Translations under genes and position numbers: made by a program
Shown: piece by piece, positions 52,985 through 62,554 of the stretch
Layout: the number at the start of each line of letters is the position of its first letter
Position numbering within the stretch: the stretch's first letter is position 1
Notes under the pieces: model-generated
Told to the model about the DNA's origin: nothing
What the model saw: only the letters and a program-made list of their open reading frames with translations
Databases searched by the model: none
From: Limnohabitans sp. INBF002
Lineage (GTDB): Bacteria; Pseudomonadota; Gammaproteobacteria; Burkholderiales; Burkholderiaceae_C
Assembly: GCF_027924905.1 (NCBI RefSeq)
Contig: NZ_AP027055.1
Location: forward strand, 1,116,001-1,180,000
DNA length: 64,000 nt
Direction of reading: 5' to 3'

Positions 52985-52996
52985 GGGTAATTACCC
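52985..52996. promoter_or_regulatory. perfect palindrome upstream of prpE
   Basis: GGGTAATTACCC directly follows the isochorismatase-like stop codon, 80 bases before the prpE start. A candidate promoter follows it (TTGTTG at 53012-53017, CATAAT at 53033-53038, spacer 15). Confidence 0.35.
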
Positions 52997-53075
52997 ACAG
53001 CAAAAGTCAGCTTGTTGCAAGTCCGTTCTTCTCATAATTATGAATTCAGTGCAAATTCGTTTTTAGGAGAAGTAG

Positions 53076-54971
53076 ATGGTTGCTTATGCAGATTTTCACC
53101 GCCGTTCCATTGAGGATCGCGACGCTTTTTGGTCTGAGCAGGCCAAATTGGTGGAGTGGGAGACCCAGCCACAACAAATCTGTGATTACAGCAACCCACC
53201 GTTTGCCAAGTGGTTTGTGGGTGGCAAAACCAACCTGTGCCACAACGCGGTAGACCGTCACCTCAAGGACCGCGCTGACCAAGCGGCCTTGATCTTCGTC
53301 TCGACCGAAACCAACCAAGAGCACACCTACAGCTTCCGCGATTTGCACGCTGAAGTGCAGCGCATGGCGGCCATTTTGAAAGATCTGGGCGTTACCAAAG
53401 GCGACCGCGTCTTGATCTACATGCCCATGATTGCCGAAGCGGCGTTTGCCATGTTGGCTTGCGCGCGTTTGGGTGCCATCCACTCGGTGGTGTTCGGCGG
53501 CTTTGCGTCTCATTCCTTGGCGACCCGCATTGAAGATGCGTCGCCCAAAGTCATCATCAGCGCGGACGCGGGTTCACGCGGCGGTAAAGGCGTGCCTTAC
53601 AAGCCCTTGCTCGACGAGGCGATCAAGCTGTCGGCACACAAACCTGCCAATGTCATCATGGTGGATCGCCAATTGGCGGCTTTCACGCCCGTGGCTGGTC
53701 GTGATGTGGATTACGCCACTGAGCGCGCCAAACACATGGACACCGTGGTGCCTTGCGAGTGGGTGGAGTCCACCCACCCCAGCTACACCCTGTACACCTC
53801 GGGCACCACTGGCAAGCCAAAAGGCGTGCAACGCGACACCGGTGGTTACACCGTGGCTTTGGCGTCCAGCATTCCCCACATTTACCAAGGGAAGCCTGGT
53901 GGCACTTTCTTCTGTACCAGCGACATTGGTTGGGTGGTGGGGCACAGCTACATCATTTACGGTCCATTGATTGGTGGCATGGCCACCATCATGTATGAAG
54001 GTCTGCCCATTCGCCCAGACGGCGGCATCTGGTGGAGCTTGGTTGAGAAGTACAAGGTCAACGTCATGTTCAGCGCGCCCACGGCCATCCGTGTGCTCAA
54101 AAAGCAAGATCCCGCTTTGTTGACCAAATACGACCTGTCCAGTTTGCAAGCCTTGTTCTTGGCGGGCGAGCCTTTGGACGAACCGACGGCCAAGTGGATT
54201 TCTGAAGGTTTGAACGGCAAAGCCATCATCGACAACTACTGGCAAACCGAAACTGGCTGGCCAATTTTGACCATTTGCAACGGCGTGGAAAAAGCCCCGA
54301 GCAAGTTTGGCTCACCTGGCAAAGCGGTGTATGGCTACAACGTCAAGTTGGTCGATGACCAAACCGGCGAAGAGCTCACGGGCGCTAACCAAAAAGGCGT
54401 GTTGACCATCGAAGGCCCGCTGCCTCCCGGCAACTTGCAAACCATTTGGGGTGACGACACCCGTTTCGTCAACACTTACTGGAAGACCGTGCCTAACAAA
54501 CTCGTGTACAGCACCTTCGACTGGGCGGTGCGCGACGAAGACGGCTACTACTTCATTTTGGGCCGTACCGATGACGTGATCAACGTGGCCGGTCACCGCT
54601 TAGGCACCCGCGAAATCGAGGAAAGCATCTCCAGCCACCCCAACATCGCCGAAGTGGCGGTGGTCGGTGTGGCCGATCAGCTCAAAGGCCAAGTGGCCAT
54701 GGCGTTTGCGATTGCCAAAGATACCTCTGGCTTGACCGACGACGCAGCCCGCAAAGTCTTGGAGGCCGAAGTCATGAAAGTGGTGGACAGCCAACTCGGT
54801 GCGGTGGCACGCCCATCCCGTGTGATTTTCGTGACATCATTGCCCAAGACACGCAGTGGCAAATTGCTGCGCCGTGCCATTCAGGCGGTGTGTGAAAAGC
54901 GCGATCCCGGTGATTTGACAACCATCGACGATCCAACCGCTTTGCAACAGATCAAAGACCAAATCGTTTGA
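53076..54971 (+). CDS. prpE: propionate--CoA ligase
   Basis: A 631-residue acetyl/propionyl-CoA synthetase. The start YADFHRRSIEDRDAFWSEQA and the overall length match PrpE rather than Acs (about 650). It shows LYTSGTTGKPKGVQRDTGG (about 241), DNYWQTETGWP (about 388), ILGRTDDVINVAGHRLGT (about 493) and the regulated catalytic Lys in PKTRSGKLLRR (about 592). AGGAG lies 6 bases before the ATG. No methylcitrate-cycle genes are adjacent. It could serve acetate as well as propionate. Confidence 0.9.
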   Translation: MVAYADFHRRSIEDRDAFWSEQAKLVEWETQPQQICDYSNPPFAKWFVGGKTNLCHNAVDRHLKDRADQAALIFVSTETNQEHTYSFRDLHAEVQRMAAILKDLGVTKGDRVLIYMPMIAEAAFAMLACARLGAIHSVVFGGFASHSLATRIEDASPKVIISADAGSRGGKGVPYKPLLDEAIKLSAHKPANVIMVDRQLAAFTPVAGRDVDYATERAKHMDTVVPCEWVESTHPSYTLYTSGTTGKPKGVQRDTGGYTVALASSIPHIYQGKPGGTFFCTSDIGWVVGHSYIIYGPLIGGMATIMYEGLPIRPDGGIWWSLVEKYKVNVMFSAPTAIRVLKKQDPALLTKYDLSSLQALFLAGEPLDEPTAKWISEGLNGKAIIDNYWQTETGWPILTICNGVEKAPSKFGSPGKAVYGYNVKLVDDQTGEELTGANQKGVLTIEGPLPPGNLQTIWGDDTRFVNTYWKTVPNKLVYSTFDWAVRDEDGYYFILGRTDDVINVAGHRLGTREIEESISSHPNIAEVAVVGVADQLKGQVAMAFAIAKDTSGLTDDAARKVLEAEVMKVVDSQLGAVARPSRVIFVTSLPKTRSGKLLRRAIQAVCEKRDPGDLTTIDDPTALQQIKDQIV

Positions 54972-55018
54972 TTTGGCGCCCACGGCTGGGTTTTCGGTGG
55001 CACAATCTTGGATGCACT

Positions 55019-55119
55019 AGGTCAATCCTGACCACAGTCGCATCCGCTAACCGGTCCAGCCGTGTCGCGGAGGTTTTTTTCCAACCAGCTAATGTTCCCT
55101 GCAGGGGAACGGAGGTCAG
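55019..55119 (+). promoter_or_regulatory. candidate sucA leader RNA
   Basis: The leader of sucA contains GGTCA-ATCC-TGACC (55020-55033) and GTTCCC-TGCAG-GGGAAC (55094-55110), the latter abutting the ribosome-binding site GGAGG (55111-55115). CTGACC (55028-55033) can instead pair with GGTCAG (55114-55119), which overlaps the end of the ribosome-binding site. A conserved sucA RNA motif is known upstream of sucA in Burkholderiales (Rfam, CMfinder study); I assign this by position and features, without a covariance search. Confidence 0.6.
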
Positions 55120-55124
55120 CGCAA

Positions 55125-57989
55125 ATGAGTGAGACAACCGTCTATCAAGCCTATTCGGGCAATACCCATCTCTTCGGGGGCAACACCCCTTACGTCGAAG
55201 AGATGTACGAAAACTATCTAGCCAATCCTGGTAGCGTGCCCGATTCGTGGCGCGAGTACTTCGACGCGCTTCAGCATGTGCCCGCAGTCGATGGCTCGAA
55301 CGCCAAAGACGTGCCTCACTTGCCCGTCATCAACGCCTTTGCAGAACGCGCCAAAGCTGGCGGTACCAAAGTCGTCATGGCCAGCGAAAACGTCGAAATG
55401 GGTCGCAAGCGCACCGCTGTGCAGCAACTCATCGCCGCTTACCGCAATGTGGGCCAACGCTGGGCAGACCTCGATCCACTCAAGCGCACTGAGCGTCCCA
55501 ATATTCCTGACCTCGATCCCGCTTTCTACGGCTTCTCTGATGCCGACCAAGAAACCGTGTTCGACACCAGCAACACCTTCTTCGGCAAGAACAACATGTC
55601 CTTGCGCGAATTGCTCAACGCTTTGCGTGAAACCTACTGCGGCACCTTGGGCGCCGAGTTCATGTACACCTCAGAAATGGGTGAAAAGCGTTGGTGGCAA
55701 GAAAAGTTGGAAAGCATCCGCAGCAAACCCAACTTCAATTCCGACAAAAAGAAAGCCATCCTCGAGCGCTTGACCGCTGCGGAAGGCTTGGAGCGTTACC
55801 TCCACACCAAATACGTGGGTCAAAAGCGCTTCTCGCTCGAAGGCGGCGAAAGCTTCATCGCCGCGATGGACGAGCTGATCCAACAAGCGGGCCTCAAAGG
55901 CGTGCAAGAAGTGGTGATCGGTATGGCCCACCGTGGCCGTCTGAACGTGTTGGTCAACACCATGCGCAAGTTGCCTGCCGACTTGTTTGCCGAGTTCGAC
56001 CACACCGCCCCTGAAGACTTGCCTGCTGGTGACGTGAAATACCACCAAGGCTTCAGCTCTGACGTGTCGACTGCTGGTGGCCCCGTCCACTTGTCTTTGG
56101 CGTTCAACCCCTCCCACTTGGAAATCGTCAACCCCGTGGTCGAAGGCTCTGTGCGCGCCCGCATGGACCGCCGCGCTGACCCAACGGGCAGCCAAGTGTT
56201 GCCCGTGTTGGTCCACGGTGACTCCGCTTTCGGCGGTCAAGGTGTGAACCAAGAAACCCTGGCCTTGGCCCAAACCCGTGGTTACACCACAGGCGGCACG
56301 GTGCACATCATCGTGAACAACCAAATTGGTTTCACCACCTCTGACCCACGCGACATGCGCTCCAGCGTGTTCTGTACCGACATCGTCAAGATGGTCGAAG
56401 CGCCTGTGTTGCACGTCAACGGTGACGATCCAGAAGCCGTCGTGTTGGCTACCCAGTTGGCGCTCGAGTACCGTTCGACCTTCCGCAAAGACGTGGTGCT
56501 TGACATCGTGTGTTTCCGTAAACTCGGCCACAACGAGCAAGACACACCAGCGCTGACTCAGCCGCTGATGTACAAAAAAATCGCCGCTCACCCTGGCACC
56601 CGCAAGCTGTTCGCCGACAAGTTGGCCACACAAGGCTTGGGCGACACATTGGGCGACGACATGGTCAAGGCCTACCGCGCCGCTTTGGATGCGGGCAAGC
56701 ACACCGATGATCCTGTGTTGACCAACTTCAAGACCAAGTTCACTGTGGACTGGTCACCCTTCATGGGCAAGAAGTGGACAGACGCTGGCGAAACCGCCAT
56801 CCCCATGACCGAGTGGAAGCGCTTGGCTGAAAAAATCACCACCATCCCCGCATCCGTCACGCCTCACCAGTTGGTGAAAAAGGTGTACGACGACCGCGCC
56901 GCGATGGGCCGTGGCGACATCCCCGTGGATTGGGGCATGGGCGAGCACATGGCTTTCGCATCGTTGGTGGCCAGCGGCTACCCCGTGCGTTTGTCGGGCG
57001 AAGATTGCGGCCGTGGCACGTTCACACACCGCCACGCTGTGATTCACGATCAAAAGCGTGAAAAGTGGGACACAGGCACTTATGTGGCGTTGCAAAACGT
57101 GACTGAGAACCAAGCTCCGTTTGTCGTGATCGACTCGATCTTGTCTGAAGAAGCAGTGCTCGGTTTCGAATACGGCTACGCCTCGAACGACCCCAACACC
57201 TTGGTGGTCTGGGAAGCCCAGTTCGGCGACTTCGCCAACGGCGCCCAAGTGGTGATCGACCAGTTCATTGCCTCCGGCGAAGTGAAGTGGGGCCGTGTGA
57301 ACGGCTTGACCTTGATGTTGCCTCACGGCTACGAAGGCCAAGGTCCAGAGCACAGCTCGGCACGCCTCGAGCGCTTCATGCAACTCGCCGCTGACACCAA
57401 CATGCAGATCGTGCAGCCCACCACGGCCAGCCAGATCTTCCACGTGTTGCGTCGTCAAATGGTGCGCGACTTGCGCAAGCCTTTGATCATCTTCACACCC
57501 AAGTCCTTGCTGCGTAACAAAGACGCGACATCGCCTGTGTCTGAGTTCACCAAAGGTTCGTTCCAAACCGTGATTCCTGAGAACAAAGCGCTCAAGGCCG
57601 ACAAGGTCAAGCGCGTGTTGGTGTGCTCGGGTAAGGTTTACTACGACTTGGTCAAGAAGCGTGAAGAGTTGGGTGCTGACGACGTGGCTATCTTGCGCGC
57701 CGAACAACTCTACCCATTCCCACACAAAGCCTTCGCTGCTGAACTCAAGAAGTACCCCAACGCCACTGAGTTGGTGTGGACGCAAGACGAGCCACAAAAC
57801 CAAGGCGCATGGTTCTTCGTGCAGCACTACATCCACGAAAACATGTTGCCAGGCCAAAAGCTCGGCTACTCGGGCCGTGCCGCTTCTGCGTCACCAGCCG
57901 TAGGTTACTCACACTTGCACCAAGAGCAGCAAAAGTCGCTGGTCGAAGGCGCATTCGGCAAGCTCAAAGGCTTCGTGCTGACCAAATAA
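55125..57989 (+). CDS. sucA: 2-oxoglutarate dehydrogenase E1 component
   Basis: Thiamine-diphosphate enzyme that decarboxylates 2-oxoglutarate in the citric acid cycle. It has 954 residues. The N-terminal FGGNTPYVEEMYENYLANP is the E2-binding region. GMAHRGRLNVLVN, LAFNPSHLEIVNPVVEG, HGDSAFGGQGVNQE and the TPP motif ending VNNQIGFTT mark the catalytic part. ATG 55125 lies 9 bases after GGAGG. It heads sucA-sucB-lpd; about 100 bases of structured leader precede it. Confidence 0.97.
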   Translation: MSETTVYQAYSGNTHLFGGNTPYVEEMYENYLANPGSVPDSWREYFDALQHVPAVDGSNAKDVPHLPVINAFAERAKAGGTKVVMASENVEMGRKRTAVQQLIAAYRNVGQRWADLDPLKRTERPNIPDLDPAFYGFSDADQETVFDTSNTFFGKNNMSLRELLNALRETYCGTLGAEFMYTSEMGEKRWWQEKLESIRSKPNFNSDKKKAILERLTAAEGLERYLHTKYVGQKRFSLEGGESFIAAMDELIQQAGLKGVQEVVIGMAHRGRLNVLVNTMRKLPADLFAEFDHTAPEDLPAGDVKYHQGFSSDVSTAGGPVHLSLAFNPSHLEIVNPVVEGSVRARMDRRADPTGSQVLPVLVHGDSAFGGQGVNQETLALAQTRGYTTGGTVHIIVNNQIGFTTSDPRDMRSSVFCTDIVKMVEAPVLHVNGDDPEAVVLATQLALEYRSTFRKDVVLDIVCFRKLGHNEQDTPALTQPLMYKKIAAHPGTRKLFADKLATQGLGDTLGDDMVKAYRAALDAGKHTDDPVLTNFKTKFTVDWSPFMGKKWTDAGETAIPMTEWKRLAEKITTIPASVTPHQLVKKVYDDRAAMGRGDIPVDWGMGEHMAFASLVASGYPVRLSGEDCGRGTFTHRHAVIHDQKREKWDTGTYVALQNVTENQAPFVVIDSILSEEAVLGFEYGYASNDPNTLVVWEAQFGDFANGAQVVIDQFIASGEVKWGRVNGLTLMLPHGYEGQGPEHSSARLERFMQLAADTNMQIVQPTTASQIFHVLRRQMVRDLRKPLIIFTPKSLLRNKDATSPVSEFTKGSFQTVIPENKALKADKVKRVLVCSGKVYYDLVKKREELGADDVAILRAEQLYPFPHKAFAAELKKYPNATELVWTQDEPQNQGAWFFVQHYIHENMLPGQKLGYSGRAASASPAVGYSHLHQEQQKSLVEGAFGKLKGFVLTK

Positions 57990-58026
57990 ATCGTTGAATC
58001 GAACACACCAATAAAGAGAGATACAT

Positions 58027-59280
58027 ATGGCAATCATCGAAGTCAAAGTTCCACAGCTGTCCGAATCCGTGGCCGAAGCCACCATGCTGCAATGGAAAAA
58101 GAAAGTGGGCGAGTCTGTCGCTGCTGACGAAATCTTGATCGACATTGAGACCGACAAAGTGGTGCTTGAAGTGCCCGCACCTGCCGCTGGCGTCTTGTGC
58201 GAAATCTTGGTCGCTGATGGCGGCACCGTGGCTGCTGAGCAGCTCATTGCGCGCATCGACACCGACGGCAAAGTGGGCGCAGCTGCCCCCGCTGCAGCAG
58301 CGCCTGCCGCCGCACCAGCCGCAGCTGCTGCACCTGCAGCCGCCGCCGCTGCATCGACCAGCAAAGCTGGCGTGGCCATGCCCGCTGCAGCCAAGCTGAT
58401 GGCTGACAACAACTTGGCCGCTGGCTCTGTGGCTGGTACAGGCAAAGACGGTCGCGTCACCAAAGGTGATGTGCTCAGTGCCGTTGCCGGTGGCGTGCAG
58501 TCCACAGCGGCTGTCATTCCTACAGGCGCACCGACCAAAGCATTGCCACAGGTGGCAGCACCTGCTGTCAACTTGGGCGAGCGTCCAGAGCAACGTGTGC
58601 CGATGACACGCTTGCGTGCGCGCGTGGCTGAGCGTTTGTTGCAATCGCAATCGACCAACGCCATCCTGACCACGTTCAACGAAATCAACATGGCCCCGGT
58701 CATGGACATGCGCAAGCGCATGCAAGACAAGTTCGAAAAAGAGCACGGCGTCAAGTTGGGCTTCATGAGCTTCTTCGTCAAAGCGGCAGTGCATGCTTTG
58801 AAGAAATTCCCCGTGTTGAACGCTTCTGTGGACGGCAACGACATCGTGTACCACGGCTACTTCGACATCGGTATCGCGGTGGGCTCACCACGCGGTTTGG
58901 TGGTGCCAATTTTGCGCAACGCTGACCAAATGAGCTTTGCCGACATCGAGAAGAAGATTGCCGAATTCGGCGTCAAAGCCCGTGACGGCAAGTTGGGCCT
59001 CGAAGAAATGACCGGCGGTACGTTCTCGATCTCCAACGGCGGTACCTTCGGCTCCATGATGTCGACACCGATCATCAACCCACCCCAATCTGCGATCTTG
59101 GGCGTGCACGCGACCAAAGACCGCGCCATGGTGGAAAACGGCCAAGTCGTGGTTCGTCCGATGAACTACTTCGCGATGTCGTATGACCACCGCATCATTG
59201 ACGGCCGTGAAGCTGTCTTGGGTCTGGTGGCGATGAAAGAAGCGCTGGAAGATCCAGCGCGCCTCTTGTTCGACATCTAA
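58027..59280 (+). CDS. sucB: dihydrolipoamide succinyltransferase (ODH E2)
   Basis: Core of the 2-oxoglutarate dehydrogenase complex, 417 residues. One lipoyl domain has Lys 44 in IETDKVVLE. An Ala/Pro linker leads to the peripheral subunit-binding domain ([18 protein letters not shown], about 118-150), then the catalytic domain with the active-site His in [13 protein letters not shown] (about 389). It differs from AceF in having one lipoyl domain. It lies 37 bases after sucA, with AGAGAG upstream. Confidence 0.96.
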   Translation: MAIIEVKVPQLSESVAEATMLQWKKKVGESVAADEILIDIETDKVVLEVPAPAAGVLCEILVADGGTVAAEQLIARIDTDGKVGAAAPAAAAPAAAPAAAAAPAAAAAASTSKAGVAMPAAAKLMADNNLAAGSVAGTGKDGRVTKGDVLSAVAGGVQSTAAVIPTGAPTKALPQVAAPAVNLGERPEQRVPMTRLRARVAERLLQSQSTNAILTTFNEINMAPVMDMRKRMQDKFEKEHGVKLGFMSFFVKAAVHALKKFPVLNASVDGNDIVYHGYFDIGIAVGSPRGLVVPILRNADQMSFADIEKKIAEFGVKARDGKLGLEEMTGGTFSISNGGTFGSMMSTPIINPPQSAILGVHATKDRAMVENGQVVVRPMNYFAMSYDHRIIDGREAVLGLVAMKEALEDPARLLFDI

Positions 59281-59297
59281 TTTCAGCTAATTGCAAT

Positions 59298-59314
59298 GCC
59301 CCCAGTTTGGGGGC
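59298..59314 (+). promoter_or_regulatory. intercistronic hairpin between sucB and lpd
   Basis: GCCCCC-AGTTT-GGGGGC is a 6-bp GC stem 17 bases after the sucB stop. It lacks a T run, so partial termination or an mRNA stability boundary is more likely than full termination. Confidence 0.45.
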
Positions 59315-59338
59315 GTTGTTCATTCAAGAGATATTCCT

Positions 59339-60766
59339 ATGAGTAAACAATTCGACGTCGTCGTCATCGGCGGTGGCCCCGGTGGCTACATCGCAGCCAT
59401 CCGCGCTGCACAACTCGGTTTCCAAGTCGCTTGTATCGACGAGTGGAAAAACGCAGCTGGTGGCCCAGCGCCCGGCGGCACGTGTACCAACGTGGGTTGC
59501 ATTCCCTCCAAAGCTTTGCTGCAGTCCAGCGAACACTTTGACCATGCCAACCATCACTTCGCAGAACACGGCATTTCTGCCAAAGACGTGAAGATGGATG
59601 TGGCCAAGATGATTGCCCGCAAGGACAACGTCGTGAAGCAAAACAACGACGGCATCTTGTATCTGTTCAAGAAAAACAAGGTCACGTTCTTCCACGGCCG
59701 CGGCAGCTTTGCTGGCAAAGCTGAAGGCGGTTACACCATCAACGTGGCCGGTAAAACCGAAGAAGCCATCACGGCCAAGCAAGTCATCATCGCCACAGGC
59801 TCTAACGCCCGTGCGTTGCCTGGCACACCGTTTGACGAAGTCAACGTGTTGTCCAACGACGGTGCTTTGCGCGTCGGTGCTGTGCCTAAGAAACTGGCCT
59901 TGATCGGCTCAGGCGTGATTGGCTTGGAGATGGGTTCTGTGTGGCGTCGTCTCGGCGCTGACGTGACCATCCTCGAAGGCTTGCCTACCTTCCTCGGCGC
60001 TGTGGACGAGCAAATCGCCAAAGAAGCCAAGAAGGCGTTTGACAAGCAAGGCTTGAAGATTGAACTCGGCGTGAAAGTTGGCGACATCGTCAACGGCAAG
60101 AAGGGCGTCACCGTCAACTACACCAACGCCAAAGGCGAAGCCATTGTGTTGGACGCTGACAAGCTGATCGTGTCCATCGGTCGCGTGCCTAACACCGTCG
60201 GTTTGAACGCCGAAGCCGTGGGCTTGCAGCTCGACGAGCGCGGCGCGATTGTGGTCGACGGCGACTGCAAAACCAACCTGCCTGGCGTGTGGGCGGTGGG
60301 CGACGTGGTGCGTGGCCCCATGCTTGCGCACAAAGCCGAAGAAGAGGGCGTTGCGGTGGCCGAGCGCATTGCCGGCCAACACGGTCACGTCAATTTCAAC
60401 ACCATCCCTTGGGTCATCTACACCAGCCCCGAAATCGCTTGGGTGGGCCGCACTGAGCAGCAGCTCAAGGCCGACGGCGTGGCGTACAAGGCCGGCACCT
60501 TCCCGTTCCTCGCGAACGGCCGTGCCCGTGCGTTGGGCGACACCACCGGTATGGTGAAGTTCTTGGCCGATGCCACGACCGACGAAATCTTGGGCGTCCA
60601 CATGGTGGGCCCACAAGTTTCCGAGTTGATTTCTGAAGCCGTGGTGGCGATGGAATTCAAGGCGTCTGCCGAAGACATCGCACGCATTTGCCATGCGCAC
60701 CCGAGCTTGAGCGAAGCGACCAAAGAAGCGGCCTTGGCCGTCGACAAACGCACGTTGAACTTCTAA
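59339..60766 (+). CDS. lpdA: dihydrolipoamide dehydrogenase (ODH E3)
   Basis: The 475-residue E3 of the 2-oxoglutarate dehydrogenase complex. It has the FAD motif [20 protein letters not shown] (about 7-26), the redox disulfide [12 protein letters not shown] (about 49-54), the NAD site [14 protein letters not shown], the FAD site [13 protein letters not shown], and the catalytic His-Glu in HAHPSLSEA (about 454). Unlike the E3 at 32841 it has no lipoyl domain. ATG 59339 follows CAAGAG. Confidence 0.96.
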   Translation: MSKQFDVVVIGGGPGGYIAAIRAAQLGFQVACIDEWKNAAGGPAPGGTCTNVGCIPSKALLQSSEHFDHANHHFAEHGISAKDVKMDVAKMIARKDNVVKQNNDGILYLFKKNKVTFFHGRGSFAGKAEGGYTINVAGKTEEAITAKQVIIATGSNARALPGTPFDEVNVLSNDGALRVGAVPKKLALIGSGVIGLEMGSVWRRLGADVTILEGLPTFLGAVDEQIAKEAKKAFDKQGLKIELGVKVGDIVNGKKGVTVNYTNAKGEAIVLDADKLIVSIGRVPNTVGLNAEAVGLQLDERGAIVVDGDCKTNLPGVWAVGDVVRGPMLAHKAEEEGVAVAERIAGQHGHVNFNTIPWVIYTSPEIAWVGRTEQQLKADGVAYKAGTFPFLANGRARALGDTTGMVKFLADATTDEILGVHMVGPQVSELISEAVVAMEFKASAEDIARICHAHPSLSEATKEAALAVDKRTLNF

Positions 60767-60789
60767 TCAGTTTCAACCGCTTTGCGTCT

Positions 60790-60820
60790 AAAAAGCCCGC
60801 TGTTAACAGCGGGCTTTTTT
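60790..60820 (+). terminator. terminator of the sucA-sucB-lpd operon
   Basis: A perfect stem, AAGCCCGCTG/CAGCGGGCTT around TTAA, followed by six T, about 25 bases after the lpd stop. Confidence 0.92.
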
Positions 60821-60845
60821 CATGGGCAAGGCACAATAGGGCCCT

Positions 60846-61955
60846 ATGTCAGTCAAACAACCTGTCCATCAGAATTACCTCAAAGAACTCGAAATTCGAG
60901 GCTTCCAAAGTGACCCTGCGCAGCTGCGCGCGATTGATGCCCTGGAGCGTTGCGCCAGCGAGTGGGCTGCGTACAAAGAGAAGCGTTCGAACTCGTTGAA
61001 AAAGCTGGTGAACCGTCCCGCCATTCCGCGCGGCGTGTACATGTATGGCGGGGTGGGGCGTGGCAAAAGTTTTTTGATGGATTGCTTTTTTGAAGCGGTG
61101 CCCATCAAGCGGAAAACACGTTTGCACTTTCATGAGTTCATGCGTGAGGTGCACCGTGAGCTGCGTGAGTTGCAAGGCACAGTGAACCCACTCGATGTGT
61201 TGGGCAAACAAATGTCCAAACGCTACAAGCTGATTTGCTTTGATGAATTTCACGTGGCTGACATCACCGACGCGATGATTCTGCATCGCTTGCTCGACGC
61301 CTTCTTTGACAACGGTGTTGGCTTTGTCACCACGTCTAACTTCAAACCTGATGACTTGTACCCAGGTGGCATGCACCGCGACCGCATCATGCCTGCGATT
61401 GCGTTGTTGAACAAAGAGTTGGAAATCATCAACGTGGACAACGGCACGGACTACCGCCGTCGCACGCTAGAACAAGTCGAGCTGTATTTGCGCCCCTTGG
61501 GTGAAAAGGCTGATGCGGCGATGACCGATGCATTCAACCGCTTGGCCGAGTGCCAAGACGAAGACCCAGTGCTGCATATCGAAGCGCGTCAAATCAAAGC
61601 CCGTCGCCGAGCCGGTAGTGTGGTGTGGTTTGACTTCAAAGACTTGTGCGGTGGTCCGCGTTCGCAAAACGATTATTTGGAAATTGCCAGCCAATTTCAT
61701 ACCGTGTTGCTCAGCGATGTGCCGCAGATGCCGGTCAACAAGGCTGCCGAGGCCCGTCGCTTCACATGGCTGGTGGATGTGCTGTACGACCGTCGCGTCA
61801 AGCTGATGTTGTCAGCCGCTGTGGCTCCTGAAGAGTTGTACACCGAAGGCCCGATGGCGCATGAGTTCCCGCGCACGGTGTCGCGGTTGAACGAAATGCA
61901 ATCGGCCGAGTTTTTGGCACTGGAGCGTCGCACGGTGGATACGGGGTTGACATGA
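60846..61955 (+). CDS. zapE: cell division protein ZapE (AFG1-type ATPase)
   Basis: A 369-residue ATPase that associates with the division ring in E. coli. Walker A is MYGGVGRGKSFLMD (about residues 66-79), Walker B LICFDEFHVADITDA (about 129), and sensor-like VTTSNFKPDDLYPGG follows. No Shine-Dalgarno sequence is present; CACAAT (60832-60837) ends 8 bases before the ATG, a possible leaderless promoter. Its stop overlaps the next ATG (ATGA). Confidence 0.9.
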   Translation: MSVKQPVHQNYLKELEIRGFQSDPAQLRAIDALERCASEWAAYKEKRSNSLKKLVNRPAIPRGVYMYGGVGRGKSFLMDCFFEAVPIKRKTRLHFHEFMREVHRELRELQGTVNPLDVLGKQMSKRYKLICFDEFHVADITDAMILHRLLDAFFDNGVGFVTTSNFKPDDLYPGGMHRDRIMPAIALLNKELEIINVDNGTDYRRRTLEQVELYLRPLGEKADAAMTDAFNRLAECQDEDPVLHIEARQIKARRRAGSVVWFDFKDLCGGPRSQNDYLEIASQFHTVLLSDVPQMPVNKAAEARRFTWLVDVLYDRRVKLMLSAAVAPEELYTEGPMAHEFPRTVSRLNEMQSAEFLALERRTVDTGLT

Positions 61956-62554
61956 AGAAAATGTTTTTTTCTTTGCTGGCATGCGTTTGCGTGACTGCAT
62001 GGTGTGTGGAACCTTCGGTGAATGCCGCTGCGCCAGCATCTGGCGTGGTCGCGAGTCAGCCCTTGTCTGGTTTTCCATCGGATGCCGAACGCAACGAAGA
62101 ACGCGTCCGCTTGACACGTGAACGCCAAGCACTCGAAGACAAATACAGGCAAGAGATGAAGCTGTGCTATCAAAACTTTGATGTCACCAGCTGCCGCCTG
62201 CAAGCGCGCGATCGACGCATTGAAGCCGACACTGCTTTGCGCAAACAAGAGCTGCGTTTCAACGCGCAAGAGCGTCAAATTCATGCCGAAGAGGCCCGCC
62301 GCAGTTTGGCTGACCGCAACAGTGAAGCTTCGCAAAAGAATGCGCAAGCGGAACGTGCGGCATCCATTGCCGCGTCGAAAGAACGCGCAGACGCCAACGC
62401 GCAAAAGCAAATCGACCATGCCTTGCAAGGTACCAAGCGTGGTGACTATGAGCAAAAGCAGCGCGAAGCTGCGCAACGTCGTGCTGACGCTGAAAAGAAA
62501 CTCCGCGAACGCAACAAAGAACCAGCAGCACCGCTGCCTGTGCCAGGCCAATGA
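61952..62554 (+). CDS. exported coiled-coil protein, unknown function
   Basis: A 200-residue protein with a signal peptide (MKKMFFSLLACVCVTAWC, cleavage near VNAAA). From about residue 45 it is a nearly continuous charged helix rich in Arg, Glu, Gln and Ala (ERVRLTRERQALEDKYRQEM; RRIEADTALRKQELRF), so a periplasmic coiled coil is likely. Two cysteines (LCYQNF...SCRL) may form a disulfide. The C-terminus is Pro-rich. It overlaps both zapE and the helicase gene by ATGA, indicating one translationally coupled operon. Confidence 0.72.
   Translation: MKKMFFSLLACVCVTAWCVEPSVNAAAPASGVVASQPLSGFPSDAERNEERVRLTRERQALEDKYRQEMKLCYQNFDVTSCRLQARDRRIEADTALRKQELRFNAQERQIHAEEARRSLADRNSEASQKNAQAERAASIAASKERADANAQKQIDHALQGTKRGDYEQKQREAAQRRADAEKKLRERNKEPAAPLPVPGQ

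Noticed and set aside
56754-57857. Long antisense open frames opposite sucA (also opposite parE, aceE and lpdA)
   Set aside because: They mirror GC-rich third codon positions of strongly conserved genes and show His/Val/Gln-rich shadow composition with no domain.
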